Of a DNA stretch of 64,000 nucleotides, positions 15,402-24,260 are shown piece by piece. The first letter of the stretch is position 1; each line of letters begins with the position of its first letter. This DNA is from Salipaludibacillus daqingensis. GTDB lineage: Bacteria; Bacillota; Bacilli; Bacillales; Salisediminibacteriaceae. The notes below the pieces were generated by a model. It saw only the letters and a program-made list of their open reading frames with translations, made no database searches and was not told where the DNA came from. The stretch spans positions 491,160 to 555,159 of the forward strand of contig NZ_JARZHF010000002.1 of NCBI RefSeq assembly GCF_029891575.1. Direction: 5' to 3'. The position numbers were made by a program, and so were the translations under genes.

Positions 15402-16720
15402 TAGAAAGTCCCCTCCTCTTTAAAGGAACGTGAACGACGGAATTGGAAAAATGCAAAAGTCGCTACGAGTAACCCTAAGATAATCGATATAGCTGCTGCC
15501 ATGTTAAATTGTTGATTTTCAAATGTTAGTCCGTAAATCCAAGATATTAATATATCTGATCCACCAGCTGTTTGCCCTCTTACTGCCGGACCACCCTGAT
15601 TGAAAAGATAGATAATATTAAAATTGTTGAAGTTAAACGAGTACTGCATAATCAATAGTGGTGCTGTAGCAAACATTAAGTGAGGAAACGTAATATTCCT
15701 GAACTTCTGCCAACGATTTGCACCATCTATATCTGCTGCTTCATACCAGTCACTAGATATCCCTTGCAATACTCCTGTAAACAGAGCATAAACAAATGGG
15801 AAGCCTAACCACACTTGAATCATAATCAGTGCAATCCTTGTCCATGTAGCATCTTGTAGCCAAGGAATTCGCATGTTAAACAATGGTTCAATAAGTTGCA
15901 AGTTAATGGCACCGAAGTTGTCATTAAACATTGCTGAAAAAATGATAATTGTTACAAAACCCGGAACCGCCCATGGTAAAATAAATACCGTTCGGATCAG
16001 CCTTTTGAATTTTACTCTAGGATCATTGACTAAAATTGCTAAGAACATTGCTAAAGCAATCTGTAGTGTTGTCGCTACGAATGTCCAAATTAAAGTCCAA
16101 GATAATACATTAATAAAGGTATTTCTCCACTCATTAATCGTAAATAAGTTCGTGAAGTTCTCAAAGCCAACCCATTCAAGAATATGTCTAGGTGGCGCAT
16201 TGTATAAGTTGTAGTTTGTAAATGCAAGAAATACCATGAAGAGTAATGGGAACACAACAACAAACATTAGTAAGAATAACCCTGGTCCAATTAATACGTA
16301 AGGGAATGCTGTATCCCATGCATTTCTAAATCCCTCGCGGATGTTTGGTACTTTCCAACCTAATTGTATTCTCTTTGCGTCTTTAAGGGCATCTTGAATA
16401 TTCAAAATGTAGAATGCTAAAAAGAAAACTGTGAATATCAATGAAAGTATTCCATTACTTAAAAAGACTCTGGAATCGTCTTCCCTTGGAACTTCGCCTA
16501 GCGTCACCAACCCTTGCAGACCGGTACTGATGAAATCAATCATTGCAATCACAAAAGCAGCAAAGAGAATGAACAAGGCGGCACCTTTGATATATCGTTT
16601 GTTGTAAACTTGTCCGAGCCCTGGAATAATTGAAAGCAGCGCAGCTACAGTCGGATTATGCTTCGGGTTGACTAAAATTTCTTGACTGTCTTGACTGTCT
16701 TGACTGTTTTTCATAGCCAT
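15401..16720 (-). CDS. Carbohydrate ABC transporter permease, MalF/MdxF type
   Basis: A 439-residue permease. The C-terminal two thirds is the binding-protein-dependent permease domain with EAA loop WYEAADIDGANRWQKFRNI. The N-terminal third has extra helices, opening with the motif AALLSIIPGLGQVYNKRYIKG found in other Firmicute MalF proteins. Its first residues are three copies of Ser-Gln-Asp/Glu encoded by an exact 9-bp tandem repeat (16681-16707). It follows malE by 70 bp and is coupled to malG. With the binding protein it should import maltose or maltodextrins. The substrate is inferred, the family is clear. Confidence 0.9.
   Translation of the reverse strand: MAMKNSQDSQDSQEILVNPKHNPTVAALLSIIPGLGQVYNKRYIKGAALFILFAAFVIAMIDFISTGLQGLVTLGEVPREDDSRVFLSNGILSLIFTVFFLAFYILNIQDALKDAKRIQLGWKVPNIREGFRNAWDTAFPYVLIGPGLFLLMFVVVFPLLFMVFLAFTNYNLYNAPPRHILEWVGFENFTNLFTINEWRNTFINVLSWTLIWTFVATTLQIALAMFLAILVNDPRVKFKRLIRTVFILPWAVPGFVTIIIFSAMFNDNFGAINLQLIEPLFNMRIPWLQDATWTRIALIMIQVWLGFPFVYALFTGVLQGISSDWYEAADIDGANRWQKFRNITFPHLMFATAPLLIMQYSFNFNNFNIIYLFNQGGPAVRGQTAGGSDILISWIYGLTFENQQFNMAAAISIILGLLVATFAFFQFRRSRSFKEEGTF
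16681..16707 (-). repeat. Three perfect 9-bp tandem repeats in the malF-type start
   Basis: The unit CTTGACTGT occurs three times without interruption, encoding repeated Ser-Gln-Asp near the N-terminus. Gain or loss of one unit would keep the frame. Confidence 0.9.
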
Positions 16721-16790
16721 ATTAGCTTCCTCCTGTGAAAGATTTGGGATTGAGAAGATTTTCTCCTCAATCCCTCATCATCTACTAATA

Positions 16791-18113
16791 TTAATTCATG
16801 ATAGAAATTTGTTCTTTGATTTGTTCTACTGCCTCGTCAAGTACTTCTTGTGGGTCATCCCCTTGAGAGACGAATTCAAGTGCGTCACCAATCGGTTCCC
16901 AAACTTGAGACATTTCTGGAATGTTTGGCATTGGTTCAGCATATTGTGTTTGGTCAAAAATTGGAGACATGAACTCATCGTCAATTTCTACATCAGTGTG
17001 TGCAGGTAACTCACCAGCTGTTTGGAAATATGTTTCAGAGTTTTCAGCGTTAGTTAAGAACAACGCTAATTCTGTTGCCCAATATTCATTTTCTGTGTAA
17101 TAGTTCACTAACCAACCTTTGTTACCAGAGAAAGAGCTTAATACTTCTCCATCTTGAGTTGGAAGTGTAGAAATTTCAAGGCTATCGCCTAAAGCTTCTT
17201 CATAGTCAGGAATAGACCACGGTCCAGTTACAACCATACCAACTTGACCATCTGTGAATAGACCGTTCATAACGTCGCCGTCAATTCCATCAGGCATTAA
17301 ATCTTCTTCAAACCAAGATTGAATAATTTCAGCACCTTCTACTGCACCATCACTATTTAGACCAATGTCGTCAGCATCATAAACGCCATCTTCATCTTGA
17401 CCGAATACATAACCACCAGTAGCAGTTAAGAACGGATATGTGAAGTAGAAGTTAGTTGCTTCCATCAAAAACCCATAAGTGCTTCCGTCAGTTAAATCAT
17501 GTGCAACATCCATTAAATCGTCCATTGTTTCTGGAGCATCTGGAACTAAGTCTGTGTTGCGGAATAATGCATATGTTTCAACTACAGCAGGAATACCATA
17601 TTGAATTCCTTCATAGCTAAACGATGTTACAGCTTCCTCATTATAATGAGACAAACGCTCTTGTTGATCGTCTGTTAATTCCAATTCTGCAGCTAAACCT
17701 TGAAGGTGAATGTCACCCATACGGTCATGCGGCTGGAAGAACAAGTCTGGCCCTTGACCAGCTGGTCCATCTAAAGACATACCTTCTGTTTGATCAAGCA
17801 TAGAATAAGGAGTGACATTAACTTCAATTCCATATTCATCAGTAAACTTATCAGCAATCTCTTCATAAGCGTCTAATTGTGCATCTTCATCGTTTACCCA
17901 CATTGCAAGCTCTTCAGGCTTTTCAGGAGCGTCTGCATCTCCTGCTGCTTCCTCATTACCTTCATTATTCATATTGTTTTCTTCTGCATTGTTCGTTTCT
18001 GGATCATTTGCTGGAGCTTCGTTCACGTCGTCATTGTTTCCTCCACCACATGCAACCAATCCGATCGAAGATACAAGCATCAACGACATTAAGAATGATT
18101 TACTTTTTAACAT
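16791..18113 (-). CDS. Maltose/maltodextrin-type solute-binding lipoprotein
   Basis: A 440-residue extracellular binding lipoprotein. The signal peptide ends in the lipobox LVAC (Cys22), followed by an acidic Asn/Glu tether to about residue 65. The fold is that of family 1 sugar-binding proteins: MWVNDEDAQLDAYEEIADKF at the start, PDLFFQPHDRMG, and the hinge segment DGQVGMVVTGPWSIPDY. It delivers sugar to the MalF/MalG-type permeases encoded next. ATG at 18113 follows AAGGGGGAAGACAA. The 392-bp upstream region holds a promoter and several LacI/CcpA-type sites, so expression is probably substrate-induced and under carbon control. Confidence 0.9.
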   Translation of the reverse strand: MLKSKSFLMSLMLVSSIGLVACGGGNNDDVNEAPANDPETNNAEENNMNNEGNEEAAGDADAPEKPEELAMWVNDEDAQLDAYEEIADKFTDEYGIEVNVTPYSMLDQTEGMSLDGPAGQGPDLFFQPHDRMGDIHLQGLAAELELTDDQQERLSHYNEEAVTSFSYEGIQYGIPAVVETYALFRNTDLVPDAPETMDDLMDVAHDLTDGSTYGFLMEATNFYFTYPFLTATGGYVFGQDEDGVYDADDIGLNSDGAVEGAEIIQSWFEEDLMPDGIDGDVMNGLFTDGQVGMVVTGPWSIPDYEEALGDSLEISTLPTQDGEVLSSFSGNKGWLVNYYTENEYWATELALFLTNAENSETYFQTAGELPAHTDVEIDDEFMSPIFDQTQYAEPMPNIPEMSQVWEPIGDALEFVSQGDDPQEVLDEAVEQIKEQISIMN

Positions 18114-18505
18114 TTGTCTTCCCCCTTAATATTTTAAGTTTCTTTTGGTGCGCAATTCGTGTGCCCTTATCTAAACCTTTTCCCAAATGCCTCAATCATA
18201 TGAAAATATTTTACAAAGATCGTAATCGCTTTCAAAACGATAAAATCTAGTTCATTTTCAATTTATATCGGAAGGTTTTAATGGTTTCACATCCAATAGA
18301 TGGACCAACTTCGTCAAAGAGGTGAGAAGAAGTCTGACATTAGACAATCGTTTGCGCAAAGTGATTTTAAACGATTCCACCGTTATTTGTGAAATCGTTT
18401 GCACCACTTTATAATTTTATTATACATCTAGGTGAATCAAAAACACAACCTTTTTTTATGAATTAAAAGGTATTTTTCATAATGTCACCTTTTTGTCATA
18501 TTATG
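18114..18505. promoter_or_regulatory. Control region of the maltodextrin operon
   Basis: This gene-free stretch has a minus-strand promoter, -35 TTGTGT (18448-18443), 18-bp spacer, -10 TATAAT (18424-18419). Downstream of the -10 are three copies of the core AATCGTTT: 18393-18400 (in TGAAATCGTTTGCA, 18390-18403), 18369-18376 (reverse) and 18346-18353. A cre-like site, TGAAAGCGATTACG on the minus strand, lies at 18234-18221. The arrangement fits repression by the neighbouring LacI regulator plus CcpA-type catabolite control. Confidence 0.65.
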
Positions 18506-20230
18506 TTACTTGTTAATTCGTTGCTCTTTAAGAACTTCAGCTAAATTCTCCAGTGATGTTACTTCTTCTGATAATCGTTTTTGGCGTTCGGTTTGTTCTT
18601 CTAAAATGGTTTTGACATTTCCACTTTTTTCTTGCAACACGTTTGCACCATCGACTAATTCTGTTACTGAATTTACGACATCTTCTATGGCGTGATTTAT
18701 TTGCATAATCGATTCATTAATATCTCGATGCTCTTGGGAAACTTTTGAATTATCTGTTGAAATTTGTTGAAAAAGTCTTGCAGACGAAGCGGTTTTATCT
18801 CTCGCTTCGTTACTCTGATTCTGAAAATCATGAAACGCACGAACCACTTCTGTTGCTTCGTTTCTTAATTTTACAAGAACATCTTTTGTTTGTGCTGAAA
18901 ATGTATTTGTTCCTTGAGATAGTTTCCGTATTTCATCGGCAACTACGGAGAAGCTTCTGCCTTCTTTACCAGCTTTTGCAGCCTCAATAGAGGCGTTAAT
19001 CGCTAACAAATTCGTTTGATCAGCAATATCATCTATCCCTTTTAGGAATGATGTAATATGATTTAACTGTTCTTGCATCACTTTCACTCGATTAGCTGTA
19101 CTCCCTGTTTCTTCATTTAATATATTCATTGTTCCTTCAACATCATTCATTAATACAAGACCTTCGTTTGAAACATCTTCTAACGATTTCATTTGGTTAC
19201 TCATATATTCAATGGACGATTGTATTTCTTCAGAACTTGCAGATACTTCTTCTGTTGTTGCAGATATGGTTCCAGTGAAGTCAGTTTGTCTTTCCATCTC
19301 CTGTGAGAATTCGTCCATCGTGTCTTGAATTATTCTCATCCCTTCTAACTGTTCGGATGATTTATGAGAGGTCTCTTTTACGACATTTAACACTTCGCCA
19401 CTTACTTGATCATTTCTTTCCAACAAAGAAGATAGTCTCATCCCCATTTCTGTTAACCTTGAATCAATTTTCCCAAATTCATCTGATCTATTACTATCCT
19501 TTATATAATCAAAATTACCTTCATGATAAGCACCAATTCGATTCATAACCATTTGAACACCTTTGTTTAAATTTTTGGCGAAAAGTAATAAAGAGATCAA
19601 TGGTACGATAATTAAGGTCGTTAATGCGATCAGTGTGACTGTATCTGTTATATTAATAGACGATTGCAACGATACGGAGGCTTCTTCTCTCTCCCCTTCT
19701 AAAAATGTTTGGATTCTTTCATTTACTGTATTAATCGATTCTTCGTTTCTTGTAATAACTGGCGTCACTCTGTTTCTTATTTGATCCACTTCATTACCGA
19801 CAAATATAGTAGAAAAATATTGGTCATATGTACCTTCATAAGAAAGAATCACATCGTCTAAAAAACTAAAATAATGGTTCGCTTCTTCGTTTGTTGCTAC
19901 TTCTGATTTTAAATTATCATGTAAAACCCTTGTATCTTGAAGAAGTTCTTCAAATTTTTCAATATGATCTTCATTATAACCAGACGTAGTTAGCTGATAT
20001 TGTATTAAACTCATTTGTTTTAAACCATTTACTAATTCCGTATAATCTTGTTGAAAGGAAGCGGATTCTTCCAAACGTTGACTTTGTTCGGAAACATCTT
20101 GACTGTAATAATAAATAGCCCCACCTGATAAAATGCAGACGAACAAGATAATACTCGTAAGCCCATAAAGTTTATGAATCAATTTCCTTTCTCTAATTTT
20201 CTTCTTTGCTTTTTTCTTTTTCCTGCCCAT
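18506..20230 (-). CDS. Methyl-accepting chemotaxis protein
   Basis: A 574-residue chemoreceptor: basic cytoplasmic start, membrane helix about 19-40, an extracellular helical sensor of about 150 residues, second membrane helix about 195-218, HAMP linker to about 272, then the signalling coiled coil whose hairpin tip reads [19 protein letters not shown] and [11 protein letters not shown]. It signals through CheW/CheA. It is the gene upstream of the maltodextrin importer on the same strand and has the same operator core (AATCGTTT) beside its own promoter, so a role in sensing maltodextrin or its binding protein is a reasonable inference. Confidence 0.92.
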   Translation of the reverse strand: MGRKKKKAKKKIRERKLIHKLYGLTSIILFVCILSGGAIYYYSQDVSEQSQRLEESASFQQDYTELVNGLKQMSLIQYQLTTSGYNEDHIEKFEELLQDTRVLHDNLKSEVATNEEANHYFSFLDDVILSYEGTYDQYFSTIFVGNEVDQIRNRVTPVITRNEESINTVNERIQTFLEGEREEASVSLQSSINITDTVTLIALTTLIIVPLISLLLFAKNLNKGVQMVMNRIGAYHEGNFDYIKDSNRSDEFGKIDSRLTEMGMRLSSLLERNDQVSGEVLNVVKETSHKSSEQLEGMRIIQDTMDEFSQEMERQTDFTGTISATTEEVSASSEEIQSSIEYMSNQMKSLEDVSNEGLVLMNDVEGTMNILNEETGSTANRVKVMQEQLNHITSFLKGIDDIADQTNLLAINASIEAAKAGKEGRSFSVVADEIRKLSQGTNTFSAQTKDVLVKLRNEATEVVRAFHDFQNQSNEARDKTASSARLFQQISTDNSKVSQEHRDINESIMQINHAIEDVVNSVTELVDGANVLQEKSGNVKTILEEQTERQKRLSEEVTSLENLAEVLKEQRINK

Positions 20231-20287
20231 ACATTACTTTCCCCCTTTATAATGAAAGAACTAGCTAAAATAACTGCAATTTATATA

Positions 20288-20322
20288 TGCAATCGTTTGC
20301 AGTTAGGGCAATTATACCATTT
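20288..20322 (-). promoter_or_regulatory. Promoter and LacI-type operator of the chemoreceptor gene
   Basis: The palindrome TGCAAACGATTGCA (minus strand, 20301-20288) follows a -10 TATAAT by nine bases. It shares its core with the malE operators. The -35 is weak. The site is 58 bp before the chemoreceptor start. Confidence 0.65.
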
Positions 20323-20354
20323 ATCATTAGAATCATCTATGACATTTTATTCAT

Positions 20355-21233
20355 TTATTTGATATAGTTTGTAAAACTAACCCTTCTATATTCTCCTGGA
20401 GTCATCCCTTCATTTTTTTTAAATACTCTAGAAAAATAGCTCACTTCTGTAAATCCAGCTTCTTTTGCTACAGTTAGTAAGTCTAAACTTTCTTGTTGAA
20501 GCAACTCTTTTGCTTTTGTCAATCGACATTGATTCAAGTATTGAACGGGCGACATTCCAATTGTTTTTTTCATTGCTCTTGTTACATAGTCTGGATGATA
20601 TAGTAATTTTTGAGCCATATCTCTCACACGAAAGTCTAATTCTTTATAATGGTTATCTATGTATTCAACACACTGTAACGCTATGTTTTGGGCACTAGAT
20701 GGTACTTCCAGAGCGTCTTTTTGAATTTGAATAATAATGTCGAAAAAATAGGTTTGCTGTTTCATTTTATCAGATGGCTCAGTAGAATCGTTCATGTTCA
20801 GAAGTTTAGTGAATAGGTTAACTGCTTGTTCTTTTCTACGAAAAGTTCCAAATCTAGGTAAGTATAATTCATATAAATCAGATTTTGTAAACGTATGATT
20901 TCGTTTAATTATATTAGACCAATCTAGTTTCTTTTCTTCTACTAAGGAAAAGGATGAATGGAAAGTGAAATGAACCCAAAAAAATTCTGTATTTTCATCG
21001 CAAGGGCGAAACCCAGAGTGTTCCAAATGAGGTACTAAAATTAAATATTGTCCTTCCGCCACTGTAATACCCATACCATCTTCCTTCATATATAGCTTAC
21101 CTTTCGTAACAAACAAAATATCAAAAATGTCGAACTGTCGTAGAAAATGTTGTTTTCCTTTATGAAATGTCGCATTCGACCCTTTAATAAAAACGGGTAA
21201 GGGCGGAATAACTGTATTTATTGCGCGTATCAT
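20355..21233 (-). CDS. AraC family transcriptional regulator
   Basis: A 292-residue regulator with an N-terminal cupin-like effector domain (VAEGQYLILVPHLEHSG around residues 57-73) and a C-terminal pair of helix-turn-helix motifs, ending in the AraC signature AKEAGFTEVSYFSRVFKKNEGMTPGEYRR. Proteins of this shape usually activate sugar-use genes in the presence of their ligand. Its target is not evident: it lies upstream of the chemoreceptor on the same strand, separated by a promoter, and divergent from the MATE gene. ATG at 21233 follows TTGGAGGGACGAT. Confidence 0.9.
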   Translation of the reverse strand: MIRAINTVIPPLPVFIKGSNATFHKGKQHFLRQFDIFDILFVTKGKLYMKEDGMGITVAEGQYLILVPHLEHSGFRPCDENTEFFWVHFTFHSSFSLVEEKKLDWSNIIKRNHTFTKSDLYELYLPRFGTFRRKEQAVNLFTKLLNMNDSTEPSDKMKQQTYFFDIIIQIQKDALEVPSSAQNIALQCVEYIDNHYKELDFRVRDMAQKLLYHPDYVTRAMKKTIGMSPVQYLNQCRLTKAKELLQQESLDLLTVAKEAGFTEVSYFSRVFKKNEGMTPGEYRRVSFTNYIK

Positions 21234-21400
21234 ATCGTCCCTCCAAGTCGTTTTTGTTCAATACTATTCGTTTTTTTTACTATTAACTTACTATATACTC
21301 CTTTATGATAATAAGAAAGAAATCTTTGGTTCGTTGATTTATATCATAAATGATCGCTACCTTCAGATGATTCTAACAACTATTAAAGAAGGTGTTCTAC

Positions 21401-22792
21401 TTGAGTGATAAACAAAATAACAATACTGCCAAGCTCACTCTTTTTGCATTAACTTGGCCAATCTTTATTGAAATTCTCCTCCATATGTTAATGGGAAATG
21501 CTGACACACTAATGTTAAGTCAGTATGATGATAATTCCGTTGCTGCCGTAGGTGTATCTAATCAAATTATGAGTGTTATTATCGTCATGTTTGGTTTCGT
21601 AGCTACAGGAACAACCATCCTTATCGCCCAAAACTTAGGCGCAAATAAACCAAGACGAGCATCTCAAATTGCCGTCGTGTCCATCTGTGCGAACATCCTT
21701 TTTGGGTTCGGTTTAAGCATTCTTTTGTTTTTTTTCGGTGAACAGATTTTAACTGCGATGAACTTACCTGAAGAATTAATGAGCACCGCTCTTATTTATT
21801 TACGAATTGTTGGTGGTTTTGCATTTGTGCAAGCGCTAATCATGACATTATCTGCCATTGTAAAAAGTCACGGTTTCACAAAAGATGCCATGTATGTCAC
21901 ATTAGGCATGAATGTTCTTAATGTAATCGGAAATTATATTTTTATTTTCGGTGCTTTCGGTGCTCCGTCTCTCGGTGCAACTGGAGTTGCTATGAGCACT
22001 GCCTTTAGTCGAGGAGTCGGAACAGTTATTTTGTTTATTGTTTTGTATAAAAGAGTGAAAGGAGATCTCCCTTGGAGTTATTTAACTAAAAAGTTTCCAA
22101 AAAGAGAGGTTCAAGATTTACTACGAATTGGTATCCCGTCTGCTGGTGAACATTTATCCTATAACACATCACAAATGGTTATTACGTATTTCATTGCAAC
22201 AATGGGTACAGCAGCCCTTACAACAAGAGTTTACACATTAAATATTATGATGTTTGCATTCCTTTTCTCCATTGCGATTGGGCAAGGAACACAAATACTT
22301 GTGGGACATTTAATTGGAGAAAAAAGGCATGAAGAAGCATATAAGAGGTGCTTACGTTCTCTATGGATCGGCATGAGTGTGTCAACTTTTGCGGCTTTTA
22401 TGTTCGCGTTATTTCGACAACAAATTTTGACTATCTTTACGGATAACCCAGAAATCATCCAATTAGGAAGTATTCTTTTAATTTTAACTGTCATTTTAGA
22501 ACCGGGACGCGCATTTAATCTAATAGTAATCAACTCTCTTCGCGCAGCAGGAGATGTAAGGTATCCCGTTTATATTGGCATTCTATCCATGTGGGGTGTT
22601 TCCGTAACAGTTTCTTATGCTGCTGGAATTTGGCTTGGACTTGGATTAGTAGGTATATGGATTGCATTGATTCTAGATGAATGGCTTCGAGGGCTTCTGA
22701 TGCTTCGTAGATGGAAAACTAGAAAATGGGAGAAAATGTCCTTTGTCGATTCGAAAGGGGAAGGCGAGGAGCAGAAAGCCCATGTAAATTAG
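21401..22792 (+). CDS. MATE family efflux transporter
   Basis: A 463-residue protein with twelve membrane segments in two homologous halves, characteristic of MATE exchangers, which expel drugs or metabolites in exchange for Na+ or H+. Typical stretches are LALTWPIFIEILLHMLMGNADTLML-like start (about 11-35), QNLGANKPRRASQIAV and, in the second half, GQGTQILVGHLIGEKRHEEA. The start is taken as TTG 21401, six bases after AAGAAGGTG; a GTG at 21392 lies within that site. It stands alone and no substrate can be named. Confidence 0.9.
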   Translation: MSDKQNNNTAKLTLFALTWPIFIEILLHMLMGNADTLMLSQYDDNSVAAVGVSNQIMSVIIVMFGFVATGTTILIAQNLGANKPRRASQIAVVSICANILFGFGLSILLFFFGEQILTAMNLPEELMSTALIYLRIVGGFAFVQALIMTLSAIVKSHGFTKDAMYVTLGMNVLNVIGNYIFIFGAFGAPSLGATGVAMSTAFSRGVGTVILFIVLYKRVKGDLPWSYLTKKFPKREVQDLLRIGIPSAGEHLSYNTSQMVITYFIATMGTAALTTRVYTLNIMMFAFLFSIAIGQGTQILVGHLIGEKRHEEAYKRCLRSLWIGMSVSTFAAFMFALFRQQILTIFTDNPEIIQLGSILLILTVILEPGRAFNLIVINSLRAAGDVRYPVYIGILSMWGVSVTVSYAAGIWLGLGLVGIWIALILDEWLRGLLMLRRWKTRKWEKMSFVDSKGEGEEQKAHVN

Positions 22793-22828
22793 TTAGTGAC
22801 ATTTAAAGCCCAATTAGAATAGAACCTT

Positions 22829-22857
22829 TTGACAATCTTTAATTATTTTGGTTAAAT
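22829..22857 (+). promoter_or_regulatory. Promoter of the TAXI-TRAP genes
   Basis: A consensus -35 TTGACA (22829-22834), a 17-bp spacer and -10 TTAAAT (22852-22857) precede the binding-protein gene. Confidence 0.6.
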
Positions 22858-22929
22858 TAAATAGAATATCAACACTTCTATACGTATGTTGGTATTTTTA
22901 CTATTTTAAAAAAATAAGGGGGAATTAAG

Positions 22930-24000
22930 TTGAAGAGAAAATTTACTTCGATGTTTGCATTGGTCTTGACAGGTAGTTTAGTATTGGCCGCTTGTGGAGA
23001 TGGCAACAACGACGATGTTAATGAAAATAACAACGTTGGTGGCAATAACAATGCAGAGGAAAACAACAACAATGACGCTGCAGATGAAGGAAATAATGAA
23101 GCTAGCGACGTGAATGTTGGAAATCTTCAATTAGGTACAGGAAGCACGGGTGGAACGTATTATCCACTAGGTCAGGAAATGGCAACAGTGATCAACAACA
23201 ATATTGAAGTAGAAGGATTTGACTTAAGCTCCGTTTCTTCAGGCGCGTCTGTTGATAATATTGTAAGTATTTCTCAAGGAGAAATGGCACTTGGAATGAC
23301 CGTTCACCTTCCAGCTTTAGATGCATTAACTGGTGACGGTGACTTTGAAGGAGTAGCAATTGATAATTTTGGTTTCATGGGTCACATTTACCCAGAAGTC
23401 ATGCAAATTGTTACTGGAGCTGACTCTGGTATCGAATCTATTAGTGACCTTGAAGGTGCTTCGATTGCCATTGGACCTCCAGGAAGTGGTACTCAAGCTG
23501 CTGCTAAATTAATTCTTGAAGCTTATGGTATTGAAGATGGCGATTACGATGCTTTTGAAGAAGGTTTCGGTGACGCTGCTGGTCGAATCCAAGATGGTAA
23601 CTTAGATGCATCATTTGGACTACTTGGTCTTCCTGCAGGAAGTATCGATGAACTTGCTGTTTCTAGAGATATTAACTTAATTCCTGTTAGCGAAGAAGGT
23701 CTTCAATATGTAGAAGAAAACAGCGGATATGAAGCATTAACAATTCCTGCTGATTCTTATGACTTCTTAGAAGAAGATGTTCAAGCAATTACTGCTTATG
23801 CAGTATTAGTTGGATCGACTGATTTGATTGATGAAGATCTTGGTTATGACATCATGAAAGCACTTTATGAAAACAGTGGAGATATTTCTCATCCACAAGG
23901 TGAATTTCTAACAGAAGAGAATGCAATGAATGGTTCTGATGGTCTTCCACTTCACCCAGGCGCTGAGAGATACTTCGAAGAGATTGGTGTATTAGAGTAA
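22930..24000 (+). CDS. TAXI family TRAP transporter solute-binding lipoprotein
   Basis: A 356-residue lipoprotein of the TAXI subfamily. The lipobox LAAC gives Cys22, then a 30-residue Asn/Asp tether. The domain starts with the hallmark LQLGTGSTGGTYYPLGQEMA and continues with SGASVDNIVSISQGE and IAIGPPGSGTQAAAKLILEAYG. TAXI proteins bind glutamate, 2-oxoglutarate or related acids where studied, but this ligand is unknown. TTG at 22930 follows AGGGGGAATTAAG. A terminator after the gene and a second hairpin separate it from the permease gene, which would raise binding-protein levels relative to permease. Confidence 0.92.
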   Translation: MKRKFTSMFALVLTGSLVLAACGDGNNDDVNENNNVGGNNNAEENNNNDAADEGNNEASDVNVGNLQLGTGSTGGTYYPLGQEMATVINNNIEVEGFDLSSVSSGASVDNIVSISQGEMALGMTVHLPALDALTGDGDFEGVAIDNFGFMGHIYPEVMQIVTGADSGIESISDLEGASIAIGPPGSGTQAAAKLILEAYGIEDGDYDAFEEGFGDAAGRIQDGNLDASFGLLGLPAGSIDELAVSRDINLIPVSEEGLQYVEENSGYEALTIPADSYDFLEEDVQAITAYAVLVGSTDLIDEDLGYDIMKALYENSGDISHPQGEFLTEENAMNGSDGLPLHPGAERYFEEIGVLE

Positions 24001-24013
24001 AGATTAACGATGA

Positions 24014-24057
24014 TCGAGGCCGGACCTCAAGAAAGAACGTGTCCGGTCTTTTTTTTT
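24014..24057 (+). terminator. Terminator after the TAXI binding-protein gene
   Basis: Arms GGCCGGAC and GTCCGGTC followed by nine T lie 14 bp after the stop codon, inside the transporter operon. Confidence 0.85.
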
Positions 24058-24154
24058 CGATATTCCAAATTTAACCATTGTGCTAGTTATAAAACTATGA
24101 TAAAAAAAAGATACCTTGTTCATATTGCTCTGTCGCAAATTGTTATGACAGAAC

Positions 24155-24209
24155 ATCGACGAAAGTGCAGGAATATATATTCTCCTACCTTTTCGTCGAT
24201 CTCTTTTTT
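24155..24209 (+). terminator. Second hairpin with T-run before the TRAP permease
   Basis: Ten-base perfect arms ATCGACGAAA and TTTCGTCGAT, with partial inner pairing, followed by CTCTTTTTTT. It may be an attenuator or a processing site in the leader of the permease gene. Confidence 0.65.
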
Positions 24210-24260
24210 ACATAAGGTCAATGAGAAATGAATAAAAGTTAATAAAGGTGAGGTGAAAGT

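Noticed and set aside
24010..24231. 73-codon frame between the TAXI and TRAP permease genes
   Set aside because: It runs through two terminator hairpins, lacks a ribosome site and has no protein-like composition.
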